From: Pseudomonas protegens
GTDB taxonomy: Bacteria > Pseudomonadota > Gammaproteobacteria > Pseudomonadales > Pseudomonadaceae
Direction of reading: 5' to 3'
Assembly: GCF_013407925.2 (NCBI RefSeq)
Contig: NZ_CP060201.1
Span: 5,441,001-5,505,000, forward strand
Length of the DNA stretch: 64,000 nt
Below, piece after piece: positions 34,684-43,177 of this stretch (position 1 is the stretch's first letter; each line of letters begins with the position of its first letter). The translations under genes were made by a program, and so were the position numbers. The notes under the pieces are model-generated. The model had not been told where the DNA came from. It made no database searches and saw nothing but the letters and a program-made list of their open reading frames with translations.

Positions 34684-35703
34684 TCACAGTGGCCGATCAA
34701 AGAAGAACTCGCGTTCCAGGCGCAGCAGGGCGGCTTTCTTGTGGGCCAGCTGGATGTCCTTCAAGTGACCGAAGCCCTGGGACTTGAGGAAGTCGATCTG
34801 CCGGTCATGGTCGATGCGCGGTTCGCCAAGGATGCGCTGGGTGCGCGGGTCATCCAGAAACATGTAGTGCATCAGCGAATTGAACCAGCCCTTGAGCTTG
34901 CCGATGCCCTGGTGCTTGCTCTCGCCCACCACCACGTGCCAGCCGCGGTCATGGTCCTGCACGTCGTAGTAGGGGGCGATGCGGTCTTCCTTGCACCAGT
35001 AGACTTCGAAGTAGGCGAAAGGCTCGTCGTCGTAGCAGCCGATCAATGGGTGCACCCGCGGGTCGGCGAGCATGTCCTGCAGGTAGGCGGCGTGCTCGTC
35101 GAGGCTGCCGGCCTGCTCCCAGAAGAACGCCACCTGTTCCAGGTTCATCCAGCGGTTGAAGGCTTGCAGGTCGCGATCCGGGTCGATGGTGCGCAGGCTG
35201 AACTCGGTGTTCAGCCCCGGCAGGCGGCGACGGTACACCTCGCCCTGGGGCAGTGGCGGGCGTTGCGGGTGACGTTTCTCGCCGCTGAACTGGTAGAAGG
35301 GCGCGGTGTGGGCACTGGCCGGAGCACTGAGCCAGGGCAGCGGGTGCTGCCAGAAGGTGCTGCGTCGGCACTGTAGCTCCACCTGGTGGGCGTCGGCGGC
35401 GAGCAGGGTATCGAAGATCCCCAGGCGAATGGCCGAGACTGCAAAGTCGCGGCTGGCTCGCAGGCGAACCCGCACCTGGGCGGACTTCTTCCGGTAGCAG
35501 AAGTGCCCGCCCAGCACCGCCAGCAGCGCGCTGGCGGGGTAGTTGGGCGGCACTTCGCCGAGGATCTCGATCAGCTCGCCATCGCTGCGAAAGTTCAGCG
35601 CTGCGAAGCCCTCGGTGTGCAGGCTGCCCTGGTTCTCTTCGGCGTCATGCATGCTGGCGGTGGAACCGTCGCTCAGCGATAGGGTGAACAGTGGGGCTTT
35701 CAT
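34684..35703 (-). CDS. N5-hydroxyornithine acetyltransferase (PvdYII/IucB-like)
   Basis: A 339-residue protein of the IucB/RhbD/AlcB GNAT-type siderophore acyltransferase family. The C-terminal half (about 165-335) carries the domain: FSLRTIDPDRDLQAFNRWMN, FWEQAGSLDEHAAYL, then AYFEVYWCKEDRIAPYY, WHVVVGESKHQGIGK and RILGEPRIDHDRQIDFL. It should acetylate the N-OH of N5-hydroxyornithine made by PvdA. In P. aeruginosa type I strains this position holds the formyltransferase pvdF; its replacement predicts an acetyl- rather than formyl-hydroxyornithine pyoverdine. It is 32 bp downstream of pvdO, probably in the pvdMNO operon. Confidence 0.88.
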   Translation of the reverse strand: MKAPLFTLSLSDGSTASMHDAEENQGSLHTEGFAALNFRSDGELIEILGEVPPNYPASALLAVLGGHFCYRKKSAQVRVRLRASRDFAVSAIRLGIFDTLLAADAHQVELQCRRSTFWQHPLPWLSAPASAHTAPFYQFSGEKRHPQRPPLPQGEVYRRRLPGLNTEFSLRTIDPDRDLQAFNRWMNLEQVAFFWEQAGSLDEHAAYLQDMLADPRVHPLIGCYDDEPFAYFEVYWCKEDRIAPYYDVQDHDRGWHVVVGESKHQGIGKLKGWFNSLMHYMFLDDPRTQRILGEPRIDHDRQIDFLKSQGFGHLKDIQLAHKKAALLRLEREFFFDRPL

Positions 35704-35735
35704 GGTGTGTCTCCGTCAGGCGATGAGGGGGAAGG

Positions 35736-36629
35736 TCAAAGGTCGCGGGCAACCCGGAACCCCAGCCAGTCACCACGATCGGTGGGGTAGATGTTGTTGC
35801 GGTTGCCTGAGCGGGAAAAAATCGGCGCTTCGGTCCAGTCGTTGCCGCGCATCTGCAGGACGCTGCAGTTGGGCTCGGTCCAGGCGCTGCCGTCGGTGGG
35901 GGCGCCGACATAGTTTTCATGCCAGCAGTCGGGGGTGAACTCGTAGACATTTCCGTGCATGTCGTAGACGCCGAAGGCGTTGGCGGGGAAGGAACCGGCG
36001 GGCGAGGTGAAGCTGAAGCCGTCTTCCGGGCCGTAGGTGTTGGCGTGCTTGGCGATGCTGTACTCCTTGCCCTCGTCGAAAGGGAAGGGGAAGGGGCCGG
36101 TGCTGCCGGCGCGGGCCGCGTATTCGCGCATGGCTTCGCTGACGATGTAGTAATGCTGGCCGGTGCGCTTGGACAGCCAGGCGGTGTAGGCCTGGGCTTC
36201 GTTGAAGTCCATGCACACCGCCGGTTGGCGCGGGCCGACTGCGTAGCGCGGCTTGCCGGCCTTGCATTCGCGGCCGGGGCGGGTGTCGCCGTCGGGCATC
36301 TGGTAGCCGGTTTCCTTCAGGTAGGTGGCCCATTCGCCGGCCAGGACCTGGAAGCGCCCGATGGCGAACGGCTTGGCGAAGGTCACTTCATGCATCGGAC
36401 CTTCATCCTCCTGGCGGCCAACCTCGTCGGCGGGGGTGCCCATGGTGAAGGTGCCGGCGGGCAGCACCACCATTTCCGGACAGTCCTTGCAATCCTTGAA
36501 CACCTTGCCCGGCTGGGGCGCGGCGGCGGCCTGGGCGGCGCCCGGCAGGAACAGGCTCAGCAGCAGGGCCAGGGAGAGGCTGGCCAGGGGCGGGCGGAGG
36601 GCGGTGCTCAGTGAATGCTGTTTCATCAT
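35736..36629 (-). CDS. pvdO: PvdO: periplasmic pyoverdine chromophore oxidase
   Basis: A 297-residue protein of the formylglycine-generating-enzyme-like fold, with a signal peptide of about 34 residues (ALLLSLFLPGAAQAAAAPQ). Family marks include MVVLPAGTFTMGTPADEVGRQEDEGP, AVCMDFNEAQAYTAWLSKRTG, FGVYDMHGNVYEFTPDCW and the closing DRGDWLGFRVARDL. PvdO is needed for the last oxidation step from dihydropyoverdine to the mature chromophore. Two adjacent Met codons are possible starts. It lies 44 bp after pvdN on the minus strand. Confidence 0.93.
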   Translation of the reverse strand: MMKQHSLSTALRPPLASLSLALLLSLFLPGAAQAAAAPQPGKVFKDCKDCPEMVVLPAGTFTMGTPADEVGRQEDEGPMHEVTFAKPFAIGRFQVLAGEWATYLKETGYQMPDGDTRPGRECKAGKPRYAVGPRQPAVCMDFNEAQAYTAWLSKRTGQHYYIVSEAMREYAARAGSTGPFPFPFDEGKEYSIAKHANTYGPEDGFSFTSPAGSFPANAFGVYDMHGNVYEFTPDCWHENYVGAPTDGSAWTEPNCSVLQMRGNDWTEAPIFSRSGNRNNIYPTDRGDWLGFRVARDL

Positions 36630-36673
36630 GACTCTCTTTTCAAAGGTGACGCAGGGCGCAAGGAGGGGCGGCT

Positions 36674-37960
36674 TCAGACCTTTTTGCGCAGCAGGTCCAT
36701 GAAGCGATCGATCTGTTGTTCGTTGTTGAGCAGGCCGGGGGCGGTACGGATCACCGGGCCGACATCGCGGTCCACGGCATCGACCACCACCCGATTGGCC
36801 ATCAGGTAGGCGGCGACCTTGTCGCAGTCCTGATGCTTGACCCGGAAGAAGGTGAAACCCGCCGACAGCTCGGGGCTCAGGGGCGTGACCAGCTCCACTT
36901 GGGGCAGTGCCTGCAGGCGTTGCTTGAGGTAGCTGTTGAGGGCGTGGATGCGCGCCTGGACCTGGGCCTTGCCCAACTGCAAATGCAGCTTGAAGGCCTC
37001 ATCCAGGGCCCAGCGGTGTTCAAAGGCGTGGTAGCCGCCAGGGGTCATGCTGGTGCCGAAATTGTTGTCCTCGGAAAAGGTCGGCACGCTGGGGGTCAGG
37101 TCCTTGAGCTCCTCGGAACGGGCGCAGATGATCCCGGTGCCGCGAGGGCCGAACATCCACTTGTGGGTGCCGGAAATGAAGTAGTCGCAGTGCATGTCGG
37201 GGAAGTCCAGGTTATCCACGCCAAACCCGTGGACCCCGTCCACCACATAGATGATCCGGTCTTTGTCATCGCGGTTGCGGTTGAACTCGTCCACCAGCTG
37301 GCCGATCTCGCCGATCGGCAGTTTCACGCCACTGCCCGACTGCACCCAGGTCATGCCCAGGACTCGGGTATTGGGGCGGATGCCGCGCTTGATCGAGTCG
37401 AGGATTTCATCTTTGGACACCCGGTGCGGGTCCTTGAACAGGCTGATCTTGCGCACCTGGGTGCCTTGCTTGCGCACCCGGTATTCCAGGCTGTACTCGG
37501 TGGCGTAGTGTTCGTGCACCGTGGTCAGGATTTCCTGATCGGGCCGCACGTGAAGGCCGCCATAGATCATCGCCAGGCCTTCGCTGGTGCTGCCGGTGAG
37601 GGCGATCTGCCCGGGCTTGGCGTGCAGGTAGCGGCCCGCCCATTGACGCACCTCGGCCTCGCGTTTCCAGGGTTCCTGCAGGTCCCAGTCCATGGCCAGC
37701 CCGGGGTTGCGGTCGATGTTGGCGCGATGCCGTTCGATGGCTTCACGCACAGGCCTTGGGTGCGAGGTCACCAGGAAGTTGGAGAAGTGCAGGTAGTTCG
37801 GATCCTGGTCGAACAGCAGGCGCAATTGCGCCCATTTGTCGTCGGGGATGGGGCTCGGGGTGCTGGCGCCGGAGCCGGATGCGGCCAGGGCACTGGCGCC
37901 CAGAGGCAGGCTGGCGGCCAGAATGCCGGCCTGTTTGAGAAATGTACGGCGATCGGTCAT
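36674..37960 (-). CDS. pvdN: PvdN: periplasmic PLP-dependent enzyme modifying the Glu side chain
   Basis: A 428-residue fold-type I PLP enzyme with a Tat signal (DRRTFLKQAGILAASLPLGASALA). The PLP-binding lysine is in SGTHKWMFGPRGTG; an Asp in VVDGVHGFGVD would contact the pyridine ring. In other pseudomonads PvdN converts the glutamate on the chromophore to succinamide in the periplasm. Second gene of the pvdM-pvdN-pvdO-acetyltransferase operon. Confidence 0.93.
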   Translation of the reverse strand: MTDRRTFLKQAGILAASLPLGASALAASGSGASTPSPIPDDKWAQLRLLFDQDPNYLHFSNFLVTSHPRPVREAIERHRANIDRNPGLAMDWDLQEPWKREAEVRQWAGRYLHAKPGQIALTGSTSEGLAMIYGGLHVRPDQEILTTVHEHYATEYSLEYRVRKQGTQVRKISLFKDPHRVSKDEILDSIKRGIRPNTRVLGMTWVQSGSGVKLPIGEIGQLVDEFNRNRDDKDRIIYVVDGVHGFGVDNLDFPDMHCDYFISGTHKWMFGPRGTGIICARSEELKDLTPSVPTFSEDNNFGTSMTPGGYHAFEHRWALDEAFKLHLQLGKAQVQARIHALNSYLKQRLQALPQVELVTPLSPELSAGFTFFRVKHQDCDKVAAYLMANRVVVDAVDRDVGPVIRTAPGLLNNEQQIDRFMDLLRKKV

Positions 37961-37993
37961 GGGCTCAGTTCACTGGTTGGCAAAAGGGGAGCA

Positions 37994-39343
37994 TCAACGG
38001 TTGGCCATAGGCTTGGCGGACTGCTGCACCTGTGCCCAGACCCGCAGGAAATTACCGCCCCAGAGCTTGGCGATGTCCGCTTCGCTGTAGCCGCGCTGCA
38101 GCAGTTCGGCGGTGACGTTGCGGCCCTCGCTGACATCCTTCCAGCCGTCCAGGCCGCCGCCGTCGTTGAAGTCCGAACTGATGCCGACGTGGTCGATGCC
38201 GATCTTCTTCACGGCGTAATCGATGGCGTCGCCGAAGTCCTTGAGGGTGGCCTTGGGTTCCGCTTCGACAATGCCGTACAGCTCGCCGGCGTATTCGCCG
38301 AAACGCTGTTCGGGCCATACGGTGATGATGGCGTCGCCGGGCATCAGGGCCATTTCCAATCCGGTCAAGGGTTGCAGGTCGAACCGCGCGCGCAGGGCGT
38401 TGAGCTTGTCCCGGGTCGCTTGGCTCAGGGGCCGCAGGTAGGTGGGGAAGCCGACGATCTGCACCACGCCGCCGCTGTCCTTGATCAGTTGCATTTCCTT
38501 GTCGCTGAGGTTGCGCGGGATATCCACCAGGGCCCGAGGGGCTGAGTGGGAAGCGACGAAGGGCGCGCGGCTGAGCTGGCTGACCTGCTCCAGGGCCTTG
38601 GTCGACATCTGCGAGACATCGATGATCACCCCCAGGTCGTTGAGCCGCCGCACTGCTTGTTGACCCAGTTCGGACAAGCCGCCGAGGGCGTCCGGGGTGT
38701 CGTTGAAGAACGGCAGCGGGCGCGAAGAGTCGGACCAGGCGTTGTTGCCCACGTAGCTGAAACCGAACATGCGCATGCCCCGGGCCGCCCAGTGATCGAG
38801 CTGGTCGAGATCGGTGCCCAGGGGGTAGGCGTTGAGCATGCTGAGGAACACCGCGAACTTGCCTTCGCCGTTGAGGCGGCGGAAGTCGTCCGGGGTATAG
38901 GCAATGCCCACTTGGTTGGGGAAGTCGCGGACCATGCCGGTGAGGATCTTGTAGCGCGCTTCCTGCTCGTTGCGCGCGGCGTCGACAAAGCCCGCCGTGG
39001 GGCGATGGGGGGCATTGGGCCCGTTCCAGATTTCCGGCCAGCCAAAGATCGTCAGGGCTGCGCCGGACAGGCGTCCGCGCCCGGCCTTGGCCAGGTCGAA
39101 CTGGCCGCTGCCGTCCTTGTCGGCCTCATTGCCGGCGCTGCCGAAATCCAGGGGCACGGTGATGTGGCTGTCGAAGGAAAGGATGCGTTCCTGCAGTTCT
39201 TCGGCCTGTTTCATCACCTTGACCGGGTAGCCGGGGTTGTCCCTGAACCAGTAGTCCCAGGCCAGGAAACCGGCGCCGGCGCCAATCGCCAGGGCCAGCG
39301 GCAGGCCGATGTAAAGAGCCTTCTTCGAACGTGGTTTTGTCAT
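37994..39343 (-). CDS. pvdM: PvdM: membrane dipeptidase-like periplasmic protein
   Basis: A 449-residue protein of the renal-dipeptidase family with an N-terminal membrane anchor or signal (ALYIGLPLALAIGAGAGFLAWDYW). Metal-site regions visible include FDSHITVPLDFG (HxD-like, with the second ligand replaced), VIIDVSQMS, PFVASHSAPRAL and VGISSDFNDGG. PvdM is required for chromophore maturation, possibly as a helper of PvdP rather than as a peptidase. Start codons at 39343 and 39349 are both possible; I chose the one better spaced from the GAG motif. It is the first gene of its operon, directly behind a perfect PvdS box and divergent from pvdP. Confidence 0.9.
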   Translation of the reverse strand: MTKPRSKKALYIGLPLALAIGAGAGFLAWDYWFRDNPGYPVKVMKQAEELQERILSFDSHITVPLDFGSAGNEADKDGSGQFDLAKAGRGRLSGAALTIFGWPEIWNGPNAPHRPTAGFVDAARNEQEARYKILTGMVRDFPNQVGIAYTPDDFRRLNGEGKFAVFLSMLNAYPLGTDLDQLDHWAARGMRMFGFSYVGNNAWSDSSRPLPFFNDTPDALGGLSELGQQAVRRLNDLGVIIDVSQMSTKALEQVSQLSRAPFVASHSAPRALVDIPRNLSDKEMQLIKDSGGVVQIVGFPTYLRPLSQATRDKLNALRARFDLQPLTGLEMALMPGDAIITVWPEQRFGEYAGELYGIVEAEPKATLKDFGDAIDYAVKKIGIDHVGISSDFNDGGGLDGWKDVSEGRNVTAELLQRGYSEADIAKLWGGNFLRVWAQVQQSAKPMANR

Positions 39344-39405
39344 TGCCATCTCAGTCGGGTTCGCCGTCAAGGTGCAGGCACGGGGGCCTTTGCTATCTGG
39401 GAGGA

Positions 39406-39429
39406 ACGAGCGACGGTTGGGGAAATTTA
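39406..39429 (-). promoter_or_regulatory. PvdS box for the pvdMNO operon
   Basis: On the minus strand: TAAAT, 16 bp, CGT, a perfect consensus about 60 bp before pvdM. Confidence 0.85.
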
Positions 39430-39447
39430 ACCGGCCTTGCAGGGCGG

Positions 39448-39471
39448 TAAATTTCCTTGGGCAACAAACGT
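39448..39471 (+). promoter_or_regulatory. PvdS box for pvdP
   Basis: TAAAT, 16 bp, CGT, a perfect consensus 45 bp before the pvdP ATG. It is back to back with the pvdM box, with 18 bp between them. Confidence 0.85.
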
Positions 39472-39516
39472 CCTAGCTTGGATAAGGCCTGCATCAGGGC
39501 TGACACAGGTAGGGCA

Positions 39517-41148
39517 ATGACGATTTCTCGACGAGGGTTCATGGCGGGCTTGGCGCTGACGGGCGCAGCCGTGCCGGCGGCGTTTTATGTGCATCGCGAG
39601 TTGACGCGTGAGGAAGAGTTTCCCGTTACCCCGGGCGAAGCCACGGTGGACCTGGCGGACACTGCCGGGCAACGCCTGGCGGACCAGTTGCGGGGCATCT
39701 GGAGCATTCGCTTCGAAGGTGCCGATGCCGGGCTCGATGGCTTGGGGCGCCAGGACTTGGAAGTGTTTCTCGACATCGCCCAGCGCGGGCGCGGCCTGCG
39801 CGGTTACCTGGATACCGCCGAGGGCCTGCGCGGCGCCGCCGAGCCGCGCTACCGGATCGTTGCCGACCTGGTGAGCCCGCAGCCGGGTGCAATGTACTGG
39901 CGGCTGATCCCGGCCAGCGCGGCGGATGGCGCCGCCACTTATGAATTCAAGATGAGTCTGGATGAGGTCTGGGCCGGTTTCGCCAATGCCGGCAGTGGCA
40001 CCCTCAGCGGACGCGTGGAACGCCTGGACCGGCCCCTGGCACTGCCCGCCCTGGATAACCGCTTTGTCGCCACCAAGCAGATGTTTCCCGAAGCCCGCCA
40101 GCGTATTGGCTTGAACCCGACGCTGCTGGCCTGGCTGGTGTCGCCCGAGCATCGGTTGTTCCACCAGCTGTGGCACGCGACCCGGGACAAGTGGCACCGG
40201 CTATCCGAGGACAAGCGCGACGCCCTGCGCGGCATCGGCTGGCAGCCCGGCCCCCGTGGGCAGGAGCGCGATGCGCGCGGGCCAAAGAAGGACCGCAACG
40301 GCTCGGGCATCGATTTCTTCTTCATGCACCGGCACATGCTGGGCACGGCGCGTTCCATGCAGGACTTGCCATCCTGGCAGCATTTCCCCCTGCCGCAGCC
40401 GGAACTGCTGCGTGATCGCCTGGGGTTCGCCCGCTATTTCGACAACCATGACGGCGGTTCCCTGCCGCCGGCGTGGCTGGCCGATGACGATGACGACTAC
40501 AGCCAGTGGGTCAGCGACATCAAGGCCGGCGAGACCTACCACAGCAACTTCCAGGTCTGGGAGTCGCAGTACCGCGACCCGCGGTACCTGGCGAAGCTGA
40601 CCCTGGGCCAGTTCGGCTCGGAAATCGAACTGGGCCTGCACGACTGGCTGCACATGCGCTGGGCCTCGGTGCCGCGTGATCCTTCCAGTGGTGCGCCGGT
40701 GCCCATGGCCCGCGATCCGGCGGATTTTTCCCCGCGCTGGTACCAGCCGGAAAACGACTTTCTCGGCGATCCGTTTTCGTCCCATGTCAGCCCGGTGTTC
40801 TGGCGTTTCCATGGCTGGATCGACGACCGCCTGGAGGACTGGTTCCGCGCCCACGAGCGTTTCCATCCCGGCGAACTCAAGCGCCTGGAAGTCAACGGCG
40901 TGCCCTGGTTCGCCCCGGGGCGCTGGGTCGAGGCCGGCGATCCCTGGCTGGGGCCGGTGACCCACGGTTGCAGCACCACCCCCGGATTGCAGACCGGCAA
41001 GACCGTGGAGATGGACCCGGAAACCATGAAGCTGGCCCTGCGCATCACCTTTATCGAGGATGAAAAGCAGCTGGCGGATCTGCTGCGCAAGGTGCCGCGC
41101 CGGCCCTGGTATGCGCGGCATTTGAAGGTCAGGCAGCGGCTGCTGTAG
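39517..41148 (+). CDS. pvdP: PvdP: periplasmic tyrosinase of chromophore maturation
   Basis: A 543-residue copper tyrosinase with a Tat signal (SRRGFMAGLALTGAAVPAAFYVHRE). The N-terminal half is a beta-barrel-like region; the second half holds the copper ligands, with His in FHQLWHATRDKWHRL and FFMHRHM, then GLHDWLHMRW and SPVFWRFHGWIDDRLEDWF. PvdP oxidises the tyrosine of ferribactin to build the dihydroxyquinoline chromophore. The ATG at 39517 gives the Tat motif directly at the N terminus and a length matching P. aeruginosa PvdP (about 544). Monocistronic. In P. aeruginosa it is followed by opmQ; here the T6SS island intervenes. Confidence 0.94.
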   Translation: MTISRRGFMAGLALTGAAVPAAFYVHRELTREEEFPVTPGEATVDLADTAGQRLADQLRGIWSIRFEGADAGLDGLGRQDLEVFLDIAQRGRGLRGYLDTAEGLRGAAEPRYRIVADLVSPQPGAMYWRLIPASAADGAATYEFKMSLDEVWAGFANAGSGTLSGRVERLDRPLALPALDNRFVATKQMFPEARQRIGLNPTLLAWLVSPEHRLFHQLWHATRDKWHRLSEDKRDALRGIGWQPGPRGQERDARGPKKDRNGSGIDFFFMHRHMLGTARSMQDLPSWQHFPLPQPELLRDRLGFARYFDNHDGGSLPPAWLADDDDDYSQWVSDIKAGETYHSNFQVWESQYRDPRYLAKLTLGQFGSEIELGLHDWLHMRWASVPRDPSSGAPVPMARDPADFSPRWYQPENDFLGDPFSSHVSPVFWRFHGWIDDRLEDWFRAHERFHPGELKRLEVNGVPWFAPGRWVEAGDPWLGPVTHGCSTTPGLQTGKTVEMDPETMKLALRITFIEDEKQLADLLRKVPRRPWYARHLKVRQRLL

Positions 41149-41200
41149 CGGCGCCGGACTGATTGTGAACTTCGAATCTGGAGGTCGTTGCTAGGGGTGT

Positions 41201-41638
41201 TCAAATCGAAAGGGCCACCTCGGCCAGGAAGCTGAACAGTTCTGGGTATCCAGTCTGCTGCCATGCCTGGGTTTCATGATCGAAGAAGCACACCTCTGCC
41301 AGGCAGTGGTTATTTTCAATCCGGAAGCCGTAGAAGTCGCCGCAGCCGTTATCTGAGAACAACAGGTGGCACTGGCCAATCAGTGGGTGTTGTCGATTGA
41401 TTCTGGCCAGGTTGAAATCGCTGTCTCTGTCCAGTGAGTAGACGATTGCGAAGGCAAAGTAGCCGCCCCCATATTTCTGCAGGAACTGGCTGTACTCGAC
41501 AGGAAGTTGCAGCGCCAAGTCATTTTGAGCCTCGGTGATGTCCTCCTCGGTGGCGGCGCTGTCCGAAGGGAACTCAAACCAGATCGGATTGAGACTCTTC
41601 TTGGCATCCAGCAGTTGTTCAAATTCACTGAAGTTCAT
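41201..41638 (-). CDS. SMI1/KNR4 (SUKH)-family protein, probable immunity protein
   Basis: A 145-residue protein with the SUKH-fold pattern: FEQLLDAKKSLNPIW at the start, then DITEAQNDLALQLPVEYSQFLQKYGGGYF and a C-terminal FSFLAEVAL. SUKH proteins commonly neutralise nuclease or other polymorphic toxins. No cognate toxin is next to it, so it looks like an orphan immunity gene at the pvdP edge of the T6SS island. AGGA lies just before the ATG. Confidence 0.75.
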   Translation of the reverse strand: MNFSEFEQLLDAKKSLNPIWFEFPSDSAATEEDITEAQNDLALQLPVEYSQFLQKYGGGYFAFAIVYSLDRDSDFNLARINRQHPLIGQCHLLFSDNGCGDFYGFRIENNHCLAEVCFFDHETQAWQQTGYPELFSFLAEVALSI

Positions 41639-41666
41639 TGTCCTGGTCTTCTTGAGGGGCGAGGCA

Positions 41667-41966
41667 TCAGGTGTCGGCCAGTGTTTCAGACGCTCCGTGA
41701 TGGTTCAGGAGCCGAGTTAGCGCTGCTATCTCCTGAGCTTTCGGTTTCTTGCTGGTCACGGCCTCGTAGATCTCGTTGAGGACCAGATCCGGATCCTTGT
41801 GGGTGAGCTGTGAGATGACATTCGCCAGGTTTCGATCTGACAGATGTTCATATAGCGCTGCCAGAAGAGGGCGGTAATCGGTTGGGCTGACTCCGTTCGG
41901 GAATGCTCTTTTCAGCATCGACAGTACGTCTGCCAGGGAGGCGTCCAGCTCGGTTCCGAGGGGCAT
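41667..41966 (-). CDS. Small helical protein (DUF3349-like), possible orphan immunity protein
   Basis: A 99-residue, all-helical protein (FPNGVSPTDYRPLLAALYEH, then LSDRNLANVISQL). The GVxPxDYxPLLA pattern resembles DUF3349. No ribosome site is obvious. It ends 28 bp upstream of the SUKH gene on the same strand and is probably co-transcribed with it. The link to toxin immunity comes only from context. Confidence 0.55.
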   Translation of the reverse strand: MPLGTELDASLADVLSMLKRAFPNGVSPTDYRPLLAALYEHLSDRNLANVISQLTHKDPDLVLNEIYEAVTSKKPKAQEIAALTRLLNHHGASETLADT

Positions 41967-42083
41967 GGTGGGGGCGTTGCTCGCGTCTGTGGGTGGTCGG
42001 ACGATTCTAGGTCATCAGGGTCCTGGCCGTCGCTGCGACGATGGCCAGTGGTGATGCCGCCGGCCATGCGAGCCTTTGGTGAT

Positions 42084-42229
42084 TCATTGATTCCAGCCGC
42101 CACCCAGGGCCTTGTACAGGGCAATGCTGGACTGCAGCCGTGACAGCCGCAGTTGCACGTTCTGATCCTGGGCGGCGTACAGGGTGCGCTGGGTTTCCAG
42201 CACCGTCAGCAGGTCTTCGGCGCCGGCCT
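42084..42229 (-). pseudogene. Remnant of the opmQ 3' end
   Basis: The 137 bp at 42093-42229 align with only a few mismatches to the 3' end of opmQ at 52707-52843, in the same orientation and reading frame ([20 protein letters not shown]...). The remnant ends GGGWNQ-stop, whereas the present opmQ continues GGGWQVPGPEAR-stop. It has no start and is preceded by unrelated sequence. It marks where the T6SS DNA joined the pvd locus and forms a direct repeat with opmQ about 10.6 kb away. Confidence 0.9.
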
Positions 42230-42241
42230 AGTGGGAAGCCG

Positions 42242-43177
42242 TCATGAGCTTGTCGCGCTTTCTTGCAGCGCCTGTTCTTGTCGGGCGATAGCCTGCTCCA
42301 ACTCAGCAGAGCGGCGGGCCCATTGTTCGGGCGGCAGTGGTTTGGACCATTCGATGATGGCCGGATTGATCAGATCAGGGGGTGGCATAAGCTTCTTTTC
42401 TTGCAAGTAAAAGCCCAGCGGCGCGCCCAAGAAAACGCTGAAGAAAACATCCTTGAACGCTGCTTTGAAATCCCCCTTGAGCAATGACTTCAACGCATCC
42501 CACAGAATGCTGATTGTCCAGCCGAGCAGCCCTTTTCCTGTACTTTCCCCTTCGAAATTACATTTCGGAACAGCTTCTGGCCCGATCTCCATATAACTGC
42601 GCATGCATTCCCACAAACTCATGGCTGTTTCCCCGCCGCCACAGCTGAACCCCAGGCTGAAGTCGCGTTCCTTTTCCGGAGCGTCGGGATCGGGGTTACG
42701 AAAGCCCACCACCAGCAGCCCTTGAGTGGTTTTGCCGTGTTGTCCAACAGAGGATGTAGCCACGGCCTGGGCGGTGACTTGTTCCCACGGCACGATCCAG
42801 TAACGGCCGTCGGCAAAGGGCACACAGACTTCGCGGCGTTGGCGGTTGAAGCGTAGAGGTAGAGGGACGGGGCGGCTCAACATGTAACTCAGCAACAACA
42901 GCGGGACGCCACAAAAGCACATGAAGCCGTACCAGTACGCAATATCGAACTCCTGAAAATTGATGGAAGGCATGATCCAGATGAAGATCAATATCACTGG
43001 CCAGAGCACCATCACGAACGAGCCAATGCTGTAAGAGCCGATATCCAGAAAGACATCGTTCTTGCGCCAGATGGTGTTGAGCACATCTTTCGGTGGCTCT
43101 CCGGTGGGGATCGCTGGCGGCGCCAGGTAATCCTCTCTTGAGAGGAAACCTCGGCGGCGTGGTGTGGGAGTTGTCAT
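42242..43177 (-). CDS. DUF6708-like membrane protein, putative T6SS immunity (copy 1)
   Basis: A 311-residue protein with two N-terminal membrane helices (SFVMVLWPVILIFIWIM; FMCFCGVPLLLLSYML) and the family core FNRQRREVCVPFADGRYWIVPWEQV, FSLGFSCGGGE and MRSYMEIGP, then a third hydrophobic stretch. These proteins occur beside T6SS pore-forming effectors and may protect the inner membrane; this role is inferred from context. Its ATG overlaps the stop of copy 2 (ATGA). The central and terminal parts are nearly identical to copy 2, but the membrane helices differ. Confidence 0.75.
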   Translation of the reverse strand: MTTPTPRRRGFLSREDYLAPPAIPTGEPPKDVLNTIWRKNDVFLDIGSYSIGSFVMVLWPVILIFIWIMPSINFQEFDIAYWYGFMCFCGVPLLLLSYMLSRPVPLPLRFNRQRREVCVPFADGRYWIVPWEQVTAQAVATSSVGQHGKTTQGLLVVGFRNPDPDAPEKERDFSLGFSCGGGETAMSLWECMRSYMEIGPEAVPKCNFEGESTGKGLLGWTISILWDALKSLLKGDFKAAFKDVFFSVFLGAPLGFYLQEKKLMPPPDLINPAIIEWSKPLPPEQWARRSAELEQAIARQEQALQESATSS

